Shown: positions 42,901 through 51,662 of the stretch, piece after piece
Layout: each line of letters opens with the position of its first letter
How positions within the stretch are numbered: position 1 is the stretch's first letter
NCBI GenBank assembly: GCA_017935045.1
Contig: JAGBIJ010000014.1
Span: 1 to 64,000, forward strand
Origin: Muribaculaceae bacterium
GTDB lineage: Bacteria > Bacteroidota > Bacteroidia > Bacteroidales > Muribaculaceae
Direction: 5' to 3'
Length of the DNA stretch: 64,000 bases
Position numbers and translations under genes: made by a program
The notes under the pieces: generated by a model
What the model saw: only the letters and a program-made list of their open reading frames with translations
Told to the model about the DNA's origin: nothing
Database searches by the model: none

Positions 42901-42933
42901 ACCGGGGAAGATGCCATTGCAGCCATCCCCGGT
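42901..42933 (+). terminator. Hairpin terminator after the small membrane protein
   Basis: ACCGGGGA (42901-42908) pairs with TCCCCGGT (42926-42933), then CTGATTCTTATT. Confidence 0.65.
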
Positions 42934-42965
42934 CTGATTCTTATTGATTGTTCAAAAAACCCCAT

Positions 42966-43430
42966 CGCCGGTTGTAGTGTCGCGGCATGCCGCGACAACC
43001 GTGACAACCGTAATCGGCCCAACACTTTACCGTTGTCGCAACAACCAACCTGTCCACGGCGCAGGCCGGAGGCCTGCTATTTTGTTACCCCCCAATGACG
43101 GATGCCGGGGACACCCGGCGTCTGTCATTGGGGGCAATGCCACCAACCAATGGTACGACCCCGGCGGGGTCGCACAATATCGAAATACGCCCCCGCCGGG
43201 GCCGCTGACCATCCGGCATGAATACCCCCAGTGCGAGCACTGGGGGCTAACAAGATTGCAGGCCTCCGGCCTGCCGCTTGGGCTGCAACAACCGCGAATT
43301 GCAAGCAAATCAGCACTTTACCAGCCCGGAAGGCTGCAATCCGCTTAACCCTCGGTGCTTGCACCGGGGGTACCGGCCCCGGCTGTCCCCGACGACCCCG
43401 GAGGGGTCGTACCCCCAGACAATACTCGTA
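42966..43430. repeat. Composite array of intergenic palindromic repeats
   Basis: The 587-base gap before adk holds no credible gene but at least seven GC-rich palindromes in a row. Examples: TGTCGCGG-CATG-CCGCGACA (42978-42997), CCCCCAATGAC paired with GTCATTGGGGG, CGACCCCGGCGGGGTCG, CCCCCAGTGC paired with GCACTGGGGG, and GCAGGCCTCCGGCCTGC. The part from about 43,285 to 43,373 is homologous, in inverse orientation, to the repeat at 53,990-54,085. Several short reading frames here are by-products of the repeats. Confidence 0.75.
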
Positions 43431-43456
43431 TGGCCGGCAGCCCCCGCTCCGGAATC

Positions 43457-44050
43457 TTATTTCTTGCTCTTCTGTCCGGTAGCCTGCTCTATGCCCTTGC
43501 GGATGTCGGCGAAAATCTCGTCTACGACACCGCTGCCATTGACGGCGATATATTTGTCTTTACCTATATAGAAGTCCTTGACGGGGCGGGTCTGGTTGTG
43601 GTAGACGGCCAGACGGTTCTTGATCGTCTCGGCGTTGTCATCGGCGCGGCCGGTCTGCTGGCCTCGTTTTATCATGCGGTCTATCAACTCCTCTTCCGGC
43701 ACCTCGAGACCGATGACGGCGTGCAGCTCGGTGCCGTGCTTCTCAAGCAGAGAGGCCAGCGCCTCGGCCTGTGGTATGGTACGCGGGAAACCGTCGAAAA
43801 CTATACCCTCTCTATCCTTGAGATGACGGGTCAGAATCTCGTCCAGGATGCTGATCATCAGGTCGTCGGGTATGAGCTGACCCTTGGAGATATAGCTATC
43901 GGCCAGCTTGCCCAGCTCGGAGCCGGAGGCTATCTCCTCGCGCAGCACCTCGCCTGTAGAGATGTGATACAGGCTGTATTCATCTATCAGTTTCGCACTC
44001 TGGGTGCCTTTTCCACTGCCGGGGGCACCGAAAATTACAAGATTAAGCAT
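43457..44050 (-). CDS. adk: Adenylate kinase
   Basis: Interconverts ATP, AMP and ADP. P-loop GAPGSGKGTQ (8-17), the AMP-binding STGEVLREEI and GFPRTIPQAEAL, and the LID-region Arg residues in RMIKRGQQTGRADDNAET. At 197 residues it is a short-LID form without zinc cysteines. It ends with a Lys-rich tail (GQKSKK). It follows hpt by 44 bases and probably shares its promoter, which joins two purine enzymes. Confidence 0.96.
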   Translation of the reverse strand: MLNLVIFGAPGSGKGTQSAKLIDEYSLYHISTGEVLREEIASGSELGKLADSYISKGQLIPDDLMISILDEILTRHLKDREGIVFDGFPRTIPQAEALASLLEKHGTELHAVIGLEVPEEELIDRMIKRGQQTGRADDNAETIKNRLAVYHNQTRPVKDFYIGKDKYIAVNGSGVVDEIFADIRKGIEQATGQKSKK

Positions 44051-44094
44051 TTCTATATTTTTATGGAGCAGGCTATGCCCCGCTCCGTGGTTGT

Positions 44095-44640
44095 TTATTC
44101 TTCCTCATGGATATAGATGTCGGGCAGATTGCGCGCGCTGCCGTCAAGGTCGAGTCCGTAGCCTATGATGAATTTCGGCTCTATCGAGAAAGCTACGTAG
44201 TCGGGACAGAAGCCGGTACGCGAGCTTTCCGGCTTATGCAGCAACGTGGCGAAACGGACAGAAGCGGGGCGGCGTTCCTTCAGGTCCGCCACCATGCGCT
44301 GGGCCGTCAGGCCGGTGTCTACAATATCCTCGATGATGACCACATCACGGCCCTCGATATTCTCTTTCAACCCTAAAAGCTGCTTGACCTGACCTGTAGT
44401 CGACGTGCCCTCATAGCTTGAGTACCGCACAAAAGCGACCTCACAGTCAGTTATGCCTACCTCCCGTATCAAATCGGCGGCAAAGATAAAGGCGCCTGTA
44501 AGCACACATACGAACAAGGGCCGCTTCCCCTCCAGGTCTCGTCGCACCTCGGAGGCGACCCGTCTTACCTGCTCATGTATCTGAGCGGCGCTAAGAAAGG
44601 GCGTAAACCGCAATCCATTGACTATTATAGAGTTCTCCAT
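44095..44640 (-). CDS. hpt: Hypoxanthine phosphoribosyltransferase
   Basis: Purine salvage enzyme turning hypoxanthine or guanine plus PRPP into the nucleotide. Start at 44,640 ([12 protein letters not shown]) is chosen over 44,688 because the latter leaves almost no distance to the promoter. The PRPP loop [14 protein letters not shown], the flexible-loop RYSSYEGT and the C-terminal GYGLDLDG are present. adk follows. Confidence 0.95.
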   Translation of the reverse strand: MENSIIVNGLRFTPFLSAAQIHEQVRRVASEVRRDLEGKRPLFVCVLTGAFIFAADLIREVGITDCEVAFVRYSSYEGTSTTGQVKQLLGLKENIEGRDVVIIEDIVDTGLTAQRMVADLKERRPASVRFATLLHKPESSRTGFCPDYVAFSIEPKFIIGYGLDLDGSARNLPDIYIHEEE

Positions 44641-44692
44641 ATCATATAAATCAGTCGTTAAAGTCGGGCGCGTCTGCGCCGCGGCCACAGTG

Positions 44693-44724
44693 CAAAATTA
44701 CAACAAAAACCTCAATTAACCAAC
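44693..44724 (-). promoter_or_regulatory. Promoter of hpt-adk
   Basis: On the minus strand GTTG (44724-44721), 20 bases, TAATTTTG (44700-44693). Confidence 0.7.
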
Positions 44725-44823
44725 TTTCGCCGACCCCATCACACCCCGTCACACCGGATATGACAGACGGATTCTTTGAAAGTTAAATAAATCTCATTCC
44801 GTGTCATCTGTCCAAAAGCGTAG

Positions 44824-45048
44824 TTACTTTTTTATTTCTTCTTGGAGATAATACTGGATAATAGCTGGGTCGCTAAGCATACTCATTATAGAGCCTGGAG
44901 TGCGGAACTGGGCGTACGTTTTACTTCTAAAAAACCTTGTAAAAGCCTCGTAAGTTGAGACTCTGAGTTCCTTAGCCAAACGGCAAACGATAGTCCCTGT
45001 CTGTGTAGAGGTTAGAATTTGATGTAATATTCGTTCCTTTTCACTCAT
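44824..45048 (-). CDS. Small uncharacterised protein (74 aa)
   Basis: A soluble, helical 74-residue protein: MSEKERILHQILTS, IVCRLAKELRVSTYEAFTRFF and IQYYLQEEIKK. Its size and the helix-rich layout recall small Bacteroides proteins found beside DUF3791-type toxin/antitoxin-like loci, but no partner gene is present and I cannot assign a family. A consensus promoter 28 bases upstream argues strongly that it is expressed. Confidence 0.65.
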   Translation of the reverse strand: MSEKERILHQILTSTQTGTIVCRLAKELRVSTYEAFTRFFRSKTYAQFRTPGSIMSMLSDPAIIQYYLQEEIKK

Positions 45049-45075
45049 GCTCAGCTAAATTTCTGTTTCTGAACA

Positions 45076-45107
45076 CAAAGTTAATCATTAAAGAGTTAAA
45101 CTCCAAA
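45076..45107 (-). promoter_or_regulatory. Promoter of the 74-aa gene
   Basis: On the minus strand TTTG (45107-45104), 20 bases, TAACTTTG (45083-45076). Confidence 0.8.
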
Positions 45108-45166
45108 TTCCCAAGCCACATTGTTGGATTAGACAGAATCAGGCATTGCGGCCTGCCGTATAAACG

Positions 45167-45204
45167 GTTTCGCTCCGAAACCGGCTGCGGATTCGGAGCG
45201 AAAC
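45167..45204. terminator. Hairpin at the end of the T9SS operon
   Basis: A perfect 13-bp stem: GTTTCGCTCCGAA (45167-45179) with TTCGGAGCGAAAC (45192-45204), 15 bases beyond the gldN stop. The T tail on the minus strand is weak. Confidence 0.6.
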
Positions 45205-45219
45205 AGGCTATACTGTATG

Positions 45220-46380
45220 TCAGCGGCGGCGCCGGCGGACGGACTTCTCGGCGGCGGGGTTCGAGCCGTTGCCCGACGAACTCTTCACTTTTGGAGCTTT
45301 GGTCACTTTCTTGTTGGACTTGCGCTTGGTGCGCACGGTCTTCTTGGCCGGCTCCGTAGACTCGCTCTTGTCCACACGCTCGCCAGGCGAGTCGCCGTCG
45401 GCAGCTGTCTCGTCCACGCTGTCGCCCCCCTTCTTCTTGTCCTTCTTCGTCTGCTCTCTCTCGAGCGAGGCGAGATATTCGTCGCGGTCGGGTACCCAGA
45501 GATTATCGCCGAAGGAGCGCAGACGCTTCTCTATGCTGTCTTGCGCCAGCTTCATCTCGTCGGGATCGGGATAGAGCTGGTTCATCGAAAGGTTGCGCAG
45601 ATTCTTGGTCTTATATATGTCTCCTTCGTACATGCCCAGATTGAAGTAGTCGTCAAGGCTGTACTGCGGCAGATTGTTGTCATCGCTAAGGAAGACGTAC
45701 TGCTGGGCGAGCCAGGGGCGCAGCTGATCGAACTTTACCCAGAACATCGGATACTTGGCCTCGCCGCCGAAGTCTCCGTAGCGGTTGAGCACCGGACAGA
45801 TGGCTTCGACACGGGTCTTCATCTGGTTGGAACGCTTGTCAAACTCCCATTTCTCGATGATGTAATAGTTCATAACCTGCCCGGTAGGGACATCGGCCTC
45901 CTCAATTACAAATTTGGAGCCGTTGCGTCCCGAGCCCTCGGCCTTGTAATAGATACCGAAGCGGTCGAGCATCTCCTGCACCTTTATCTGATATTTATCT
46001 GAAAACACCTCGCGTCCATCCAGATACTCGTATGCCGGAATCTTGCCGTCGACCACGAGGTTCAGCATTATACGGAACAGGTTTTCCTGACCGTCGACTA
46101 CATCTTCCGGGAAATACAGCGGAGCGTTCTTGTCTTTGCTCAGATCTATCTGACGATATATGGTGCGCATCCAGGCCAGGTCGGCGTCATGCGGTTCCTT
46201 GACATCGTAGAAGCTCTGCATACGGTCGGTAATCGTAGGGCCGGCCGTAGCTTCGGTCTGACGTTTCTTGCGGTCCTTGCCGCTCCGGCGGCTTACACCG
46301 GAAGCCGACTCTACCTGAGCGGCCGCGGCCAGTCCCGACAGAAGCAGTGTGCATATTATGATTGAACGAAGTATTTTCAT
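45220..46380 (-). CDS. gldN: Gliding motility / T9SS protein GldN (PorN), with long basic tail
   Basis: Periplasmic partner of the GldK ring at the outer membrane. Signal peptide ends near LAAAAQ. The family core is complete, with WMRTIYRQIDLSKDKNAPLYFP (quoted in part), NLFRIMLNLVVDGKIPAYEY, EKWEFD, ICPVLNRYGDFGG, MFWVKFDQLRPWL and DNLWVPDRDEYL (ending near residue 302). After residue 310 comes an extension of about 75 residues rich in Lys, Arg, Ser and Asp and ending in five Arg (RRRRR), which I do not know from standard GldN. Last gene of porP-gldKLMN. Confidence 0.93.
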   Translation of the reverse strand: MKILRSIIICTLLLSGLAAAAQVESASGVSRRSGKDRKKRQTEATAGPTITDRMQSFYDVKEPHDADLAWMRTIYRQIDLSKDKNAPLYFPEDVVDGQENLFRIMLNLVVDGKIPAYEYLDGREVFSDKYQIKVQEMLDRFGIYYKAEGSGRNGSKFVIEEADVPTGQVMNYYIIEKWEFDKRSNQMKTRVEAICPVLNRYGDFGGEAKYPMFWVKFDQLRPWLAQQYVFLSDDNNLPQYSLDDYFNLGMYEGDIYKTKNLRNLSMNQLYPDPDEMKLAQDSIEKRLRSFGDNLWVPDRDEYLASLEREQTKKDKKKGGDSVDETAADGDSPGERVDKSESTEPAKKTVRTKRKSNKKVTKAPKVKSSSGNGSNPAAEKSVRRRRR

Positions 46381-46408
46381 CTTGTGAAGCTATTATGTTA
46401 GTGTCATG

Positions 46409-47986
46409 TCAGTTGAGGGCGACCTCCATGGGAGGCACATCGCGTGTCACGCCATCCGGGCCCTTGGCCTTGATGTTGGATATGAAGAAACTTCTGCCTA
46501 CCTTCATGCGTCTGAACTGCTCAATCTGGCGAGCCGAGAAGGAGGCTCCGGCAGAGTTTTCGGGTATGGCGTTGCCCATTGAGTCGAAGAAGGTGGTAGA
46601 GAACGAGACAACCTGATACGTGATGTTGAGGATGCCGTCGTCCAGAGCCGCGCCTACGCCTCCGGCGCTCATCAGCGCAGCCTTGGAGATGCGGCGGGGA
46701 GTACCCTTGTAGTGGGTAACGTTGCCCGAGCCGTCGCGTATGGCCAGATACGGGAGCGGATCAGGCAATTTGCGGATGCGGAATTTCATGGAGCCGAGTG
46801 AAGTGGAGCGGCCCTCGAGAGTGGCGCTCACGCGAATCTCGGCCTCCTGGCCTATGGCGCTGACGCGTGCTGTCCAGCTGTTGCCGTTGCGTGTCAGCGA
46901 GCCGGAAGTTATTGTAGCGTTGATAGCGTCCATAGGCACACCCGGCGCGGAGATACTGATCGGGTTGTCGATACCGGCATAAAGCACATTCATCATGGTC
47001 GGCGAAATCGTGGCCATAGGCTCGATTACCGTATAGCTCGACTTAAACGGAAACTTATCTATGCTTCCGTCGCGCTTGAGCAGCTCGATGTATCCCGAGA
47101 AATCATGGGTACCGAGCCCTGTGGCGCTGAATGAATATTTTCCGCCGGGTATCTCGCGGCCTCCCACATAGACGCGGGGCAGGCGTGTGGTATCGACGGC
47201 GGCCAGGACGATATCGGCCTCGTAGCGTCCGCCGGACATTATCATATTGCTCTTGGGCACCACGAAGGCCGTCATCTGATTCACGCGGTCTACGTTCTGT
47301 CCCAGGTCTATGGCGCCTATCACATTGGTCAGGGCCTCGCTTTCGGCCTGACGCAGATTGTTCTGCAGATGTGTCAGAAACGTTATCGAGGCTATGACCG
47401 GCATATTCTCAAAATTCTTCTGCTCCCACGTAGTGGGTCCCACCGTACCGGGCGCGTGGACTACGGTCGTAGAGAGCAGATTCTCTATTGCCTTGCGCTT
47501 GTCGGCGTCATCTATGTTGGCAAGCACGAACTTGCGATATACGTCCAGTTGCTCGCGCAGCTTCTTGCCGCGCTGCGTAATCGGGTCGAGCATCATTACG
47601 CTCGACGCCTCCAGGTCATCCTGATTTATCAGGTTATGGTAATCGGCGTCCGGGCCGTCGGCCTGACGGGCTATGGCCACCTTCAGTTTCTCTATTTCGG
47701 CATAAAGCTCGCCAGTGCGCCTGTAGACCTCGGTACCCTTCTGCATAAGCGGGCCCACTTCCTTGGGGTGCGCCTCATACATATACGTCAGATAGCGGTA
47801 CTGAGCCTCGTTCTTCGCCGAAAGGTTTTCCGACGTTTTCTGCAGGCCGGCCTGAATCTGGCTGAAACCGTTGAGCACATCGCTGCTCACGTTCAGGGCC
47901 AGCATGGCCGTGAGGACGATATACATAAGGTTTATCATCCTCTGGCGGGGCGACATCCTTGCTACGTTATTGCTACCTCCTGCCAT
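46409..47986 (-). CDS. gldM: T9SS motor protein GldM (PorM)
   Basis: A 525-residue protein with one N-terminal transmembrane helix (MINLMYIVLTAMLALNVSSDVL in part) and a long periplasmic part of four domains that reaches toward the outer membrane; with GldL it forms the proton-driven T9SS motor. The start MAGGSNNVARMSPRQRMINL is the usual GldM N-terminus. C-terminal domains contain FVVPKSNMIMSGGRYEADIVLAA in part and PDPLPYLAIRDGSG. It begins 13 bases after gldL. Confidence 0.95.
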   Translation of the reverse strand: MAGGSNNVARMSPRQRMINLMYIVLTAMLALNVSSDVLNGFSQIQAGLQKTSENLSAKNEAQYRYLTYMYEAHPKEVGPLMQKGTEVYRRTGELYAEIEKLKVAIARQADGPDADYHNLINQDDLEASSVMMLDPITQRGKKLREQLDVYRKFVLANIDDADKRKAIENLLSTTVVHAPGTVGPTTWEQKNFENMPVIASITFLTHLQNNLRQAESEALTNVIGAIDLGQNVDRVNQMTAFVVPKSNMIMSGGRYEADIVLAAVDTTRLPRVYVGGREIPGGKYSFSATGLGTHDFSGYIELLKRDGSIDKFPFKSSYTVIEPMATISPTMMNVLYAGIDNPISISAPGVPMDAINATITSGSLTRNGNSWTARVSAIGQEAEIRVSATLEGRSTSLGSMKFRIRKLPDPLPYLAIRDGSGNVTHYKGTPRRISKAALMSAGGVGAALDDGILNITYQVVSFSTTFFDSMGNAIPENSAGASFSARQIEQFRRMKVGRSFFISNIKAKGPDGVTRDVPPMEVALN

Positions 47987-47999
47987 CGTCTATGCCTTG

Positions 48000-49037
48000 T
48001 TAGTCATTTTCACGTCCGCGGGCGAAAGGATTCTCCACGGGGTTGGAGGGGGCGGCCGCGCCGCCTCCCATCATGGGGTTGTACATATTCACAGTCATAG
48101 CCGTGACCATCTTCTCGTAGACGGAATTGAGCTGCTTCATATAGCGGGCCATCTTCTCCGTCTCCTCACAGTAGCGCGAGCTCTCGCTGGCGCTCTTCTC
48201 ATACATGTCGCGTATATCCTTGAGACCGCGGTTTACCCTGTCTATGGAGTCAAGCTGCGAGGCTATGCTCTTGAGCTGTATCTCATATATGGTATTCAGG
48301 CCGGAGACGTTGCGGTTCAGGGCCTCCATCTGCTCCACGTAGCCACCCGAGCTCTGGCGGATATTGTCGCTGTTCTGCGTTATGGCCGAATAGCTCTGGA
48401 GCAACGTGTTGCTGACCTGGTTAAGCTGCTCGGTGGTAGCCCGCAGGGCGTTCATCTGGGCGGCTATGCCCGACATCTGGGTCAGATATTCCTGAGTGGC
48501 GGTGGTCAGCTCCGCCATCTGGCTGAGCTGGTCGGATGCGGCGGCCATCTTCTCTATGCTCTCGCGCAGCGACTGGGTGTCCTCCTCGCTCAGCGCCACC
48601 GATGCCGGCAGCCCCTCGACTGCGGGCTGCGGAGCGGCCGGAGCATAATAGGCAGCCTCGTCGGTGGAACCGGGCACAGGCACGGCTCCTGCGGCGTAGG
48701 CCGGGGCATAGCCTTCGGGATGCGCGGCTGCGGCAACGCCTGTGCCGCCGAAGTCCGGACGGTCTTCGGCATTATGGCTGTCAAGCACGGGGAAGACATC
48801 TTCCCAGGCATATTCCTTGGGAGGACGGTCGAACGCCGTCAGTATGAACATAGCGATTTCCGTACCCATGCCTATACAGAGCAGAGTGCTGCCGCCGGGC
48901 AGGTGGAGAATCTTGAACAGCGCGCCCCATATCACAATGGCGGCGCCTATGGAGTAAGCGAAGTTGAAGAAGCGCTGGCCCTTGGCGCCGTGAAGAAAGC
49001 GCTCTATGCCGTTGCCGAATTTCCTGATTTTTCCCAT
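48000..49037 (-). CDS. gldL: T9SS motor protein GldL (PorL)
   Basis: A 345-residue inner-membrane protein: two transmembrane helices (about 27-45 and 50-68) and a long cytoplasmic coiled-coil tail. The proton-path Glu expected in the second helix is Glu60 (GMGTEIAMF), and Lys42 lies in the first loop region (LFKILHLPGG). The cytoplasmic part (from 150) is helical, rich in Gln, Ser and Leu (ATTEQLNQVSNTLLQ), interrupted by a Pro/Ala-rich linker near 105-150. Placed between gldK and gldM. Confidence 0.95.
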   Translation of the reverse strand: MGKIRKFGNGIERFLHGAKGQRFFNFAYSIGAAIVIWGALFKILHLPGGSTLLCIGMGTEIAMFILTAFDRPPKEYAWEDVFPVLDSHNAEDRPDFGGTGVAAAAHPEGYAPAYAAGAVPVPGSTDEAAYYAPAAPQPAVEGLPASVALSEEDTQSLRESIEKMAAASDQLSQMAELTTATQEYLTQMSGIAAQMNALRATTEQLNQVSNTLLQSYSAITQNSDNIRQSSGGYVEQMEALNRNVSGLNTIYEIQLKSIASQLDSIDRVNRGLKDIRDMYEKSASESSRYCEETEKMARYMKQLNSVYEKMVTAMTVNMYNPMMGGGAAAPSNPVENPFARGREND

Positions 49038-49115
49038 GTGTCGGGTATATTGTTATTGTGCGGTTGACTTGATGCGGGGCTCTGCGCCGGGCGCCGGGCC
49101 TGCTTATGATTTATC

Positions 49116-50603
49116 TCACTTTCGGTTCTTGTTCTTGTTGCCGCGTGCGAAGCCCACCTGCGAGCGCACATTGCGGAAACCTATATATGAACGCTGCTCG
49201 TTCTGATACTCCCACTGGCGGAGGTCAGAGCGCAGGTTGTGGGCTACATCCTTCCAGCTGCCGCCGCGTACTATCTTGCGCTTCATCTTGTAGGGATCCT
49301 CCTTGGCGGCGTCGTAGCGGTACTCCGGATTCATGTCGGCGGTCAGGCGGTTCAGGCTCTCGGTGTAGGCCGTAGAGGTCCACTCGCTAACATTGCCGGC
49401 CATGTCGAAAAGACCGAAATCGTTGGGCGCATACGTGCCGACCTGCGAGGTAATCAGATGGCCGTCGCGTATGTAGTCGCCGTCCATGGGCTTGAAGTTG
49501 GCGTAGAAACACCCGCGCTCGTCCATCGGAGCCGTCTCCTCCCAGGGATAAGAGCTTTCGGAATTGCCGGCGCGGGCCGCAAACTCCCACTCTGCCTCTG
49601 TAGGCAGACGATAAGGCTCGATGAAGACGCCTTCGCGACCCAGCGAGCGGCGCAGATAATCGGTGCGCCAGTTGGAGAAGGCATTGGCCTGCTCCCAGCT
49701 TACGCCCACTACCGGATAATCATTGTAACCGGCATGGGAGAAATACATGCGGGTGTACGGCTCGTTGTAAGCGTTGTCGAAGTCATTTATCCAACATGTG
49801 GTGTCTGGATAGACATTCACTATATAGGTGTTGAGGAAATCATAGTCTCCGGTCAGCGGGCGTGTCACTGTCTCGCGGACTATACGGCCCTCATCGTTGA
49901 AATAGGCGGTATCCTTGCTGATGACAGGCAGTTCGGTGCTTACCTCGTGGTCGGTATTATAGTCGCGGCGCTCGGGGTCCAGACGATTCTTGCGCTGGGC
50001 GGCTGCGGTATGGTTGTAGATTTCATACCGGTAGTTGAGCTGCGTGGGATCGAGTTCACGTCGTCCGGTAATGGGGTTGGTACGGTACACGCTCTCTATG
50101 GCGCGCTGCTCGTCTTCGTTGGCGTTGCGCCAGGGTATGTTCTTGTTCCAGTTCAGATAAGGCTTCACGGGGTTGCCCTCCTTGTCTTCCTCTATCTTGA
50201 ATTCCTCGTTGCCGCCGTAGGCCGGGTCGGCCAGACGCTCGCGGATGATGGAGTCGCGTACCCACAGCACAAACTGCTTGTACTTGCTGTTCGTGACCTC
50301 CGTCTCGTCCATCCAGAAAGCGTCGACGCTGACACCCCTGGGGTCTCCCTTTATACCCCAGACGCTGTCGTCTTCGGCGGGTCCCATTTTCCATGCGCCG
50401 CGATCCACCAGCACCATGCCGTAAGGCGTAGGCTCACTGTAGGAGCTGCCGCCCACGCCGGTAACCTCGCCGCCATACGAGCTGCCGCGGCCTGCGGCAC
50501 ACGAGGCCATCAGACCGCCCAGGGCGAGAGTCAGGATTGCCGCCATAAGCATGCGGCCTGTCCGCGACAGGGATTTGTAGTATCTTATCAGAGTCTTTTT
50601 CAT
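49116..50603 (-). CDS. gldK: T9SS outer-membrane ring lipoprotein GldK (PorK)
   Basis: A lipoprotein of 495 residues: signal peptide with lipobox MASC (Cys35), then a formylglycine-generating-enzyme/sulfatase-modifying domain fold: VDAFWMDETEVTNSKYKQF, YPVVGVSWEQANAFSNWRT, RLPTEAEWEFAAR, DMAGNVSEWTSTAY and the final RGGSWKD and YIGFRNVR. GldK forms the large periplasmic ring with GldN. It starts 54 bases after porP. Confidence 0.95.
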   Translation of the reverse strand: MKKTLIRYYKSLSRTGRMLMAAILTLALGGLMASCAAGRGSSYGGEVTGVGGSSYSEPTPYGMVLVDRGAWKMGPAEDDSVWGIKGDPRGVSVDAFWMDETEVTNSKYKQFVLWVRDSIIRERLADPAYGGNEEFKIEEDKEGNPVKPYLNWNKNIPWRNANEDEQRAIESVYRTNPITGRRELDPTQLNYRYEIYNHTAAAQRKNRLDPERRDYNTDHEVSTELPVISKDTAYFNDEGRIVRETVTRPLTGDYDFLNTYIVNVYPDTTCWINDFDNAYNEPYTRMYFSHAGYNDYPVVGVSWEQANAFSNWRTDYLRRSLGREGVFIEPYRLPTEAEWEFAARAGNSESSYPWEETAPMDERGCFYANFKPMDGDYIRDGHLITSQVGTYAPNDFGLFDMAGNVSEWTSTAYTESLNRLTADMNPEYRYDAAKEDPYKMKRKIVRGGSWKDVAHNLRSDLRQWEYQNEQRSYIGFRNVRSQVGFARGNKNKNRK

Positions 50604-50657
50604 ATATCGTGCTGTTGTTAGCTTCAGATTGTAGTTTTCTGTTATGCCGGCCGCGCC

Positions 50658-51656
50658 TTACATGATACGTATGGAGCGGTGCCGGTTCTTGTTCTGCTTA
50701 GTCAGATTGAGCTTCAGCTGATAGCCGGCCACTATCTCGTGGCTGCCCGACGATGCCTTGGCTATAGCCGACAGCGGATACTCGTAGCTGTAGCCGATGA
50801 AGAAGTTTTTGAACTCGGCTCCCAGACTGACGCTTATGCCCGACTGGTAGCGGTAACCCACGCCGAAACTGAGGAAGCGGTTGTAGCGCGCCCGCAGGTC
50901 GGCCTGGCCCGTGAAATCCTTGAAATCGGACGCGACGATGAGGCTGGGCTGCAATTCAAATAACGTATTTTTTATCGGTATATTGCTTCCGGCGGTAAAA
51001 TATAGCGTGCGGGAAGCCTTTACTTCATATTCCTGAGTCTCGGTACTCTCGCTGCCCTCCAGCGACATGCGTATTGTGGGATCCATCAGGTGTCTGCCCG
51101 ACAGGCCGAGATAGAACTTCGGATGTTCGTACCACAGGCCGGCCGAGAGGTCGACGCTGTTGCCGGTCAGATCCTGGGTCGGAATGGCGTCGTCGGTTCC
51201 CTCGTGGTAATCGTCGTCGTCGGGAAGCACGACCTCGCTGCCCTTGAACTTGGTGCTGTAGTATGCCGCCTGTACGCCTACGCTCAGGGTGCCTTTGCCG
51301 AGCTTCAGCTTATAGGAGGCCTGCAGGGCGATATCCATGTTGGAGAACAGGCCGAGTCCTTCCTGCAATACGCTGACACCGGCGCCCAGACGCTGCTTGC
51401 CGATGCGGAAAGGCATGTCGGCCGTGCCGGTAAAGCTCTTGGGTGCGTTGTCGATACCTATCCACTGCAGACGCGCGCCGCCGCGTATGCGTATGTAGTC
51501 GGTATTGCCCGTGGCCGCCGGGTTGTAGAGCGTCGGCATGGCCCAGTAGTGAGCCATGAGCGGGTCAGTGTTCTGGCCGCGCGCGGCGCAGACGCCGGTC
51601 AGCACGGCCGCGGCTGCAAGCAAATATCTGTAAAGTGAAATACGCAGTCCCCGCAT
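50658..51656 (-). CDS. porP: PorP/SprF-family T9SS outer-membrane protein
   Basis: A 332-residue outer-membrane beta-barrel with signal peptide (GVCAARGQ). The N-terminal DPLMAHYWAMPTLYNPAATG and later GIDNAPKSFTGTADMPF are family marks, as are the repeated amphipathic strands ending GYQLKLNL. PorP/SprF proteins link cargo adhesins or the motor ring to the outer membrane. It precedes gldK, as in the canonical porPKLMN order. Confidence 0.93.
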   Translation of the reverse strand: MRGLRISLYRYLLAAAAVLTGVCAARGQNTDPLMAHYWAMPTLYNPAATGNTDYIRIRGGARLQWIGIDNAPKSFTGTADMPFRIGKQRLGAGVSVLQEGLGLFSNMDIALQASYKLKLGKGTLSVGVQAAYYSTKFKGSEVVLPDDDDYHEGTDDAIPTQDLTGNSVDLSAGLWYEHPKFYLGLSGRHLMDPTIRMSLEGSESTETQEYEVKASRTLYFTAGSNIPIKNTLFELQPSLIVASDFKDFTGQADLRARYNRFLSFGVGYRYQSGISVSLGAEFKNFFIGYSYEYPLSAIAKASSGSHEIVAGYQLKLNLTKQNKNRHRSIRIM

Positions 51657-51662
51657 CGGCTC

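Noticed and set aside
42966..43430. Possible CRISPR array
   Set aside because: The repeats are palindromes of different sequence and irregular spacing, with no unique spacers and no cas genes nearby.
43027..43571. Several reading frames of 60-97 codons on both strands (for example with LQANQHFTSPEGCNP)
   Set aside because: They coincide with palindromic repeats; the same peptide-like text appears at 53,946-54,185 only because the repeat DNA is shared. No promoter or codon signal supports translation.
47871..49067. 398-codon plus-strand frame
   Set aside because: Antisense to gldL and gldM; no motif.
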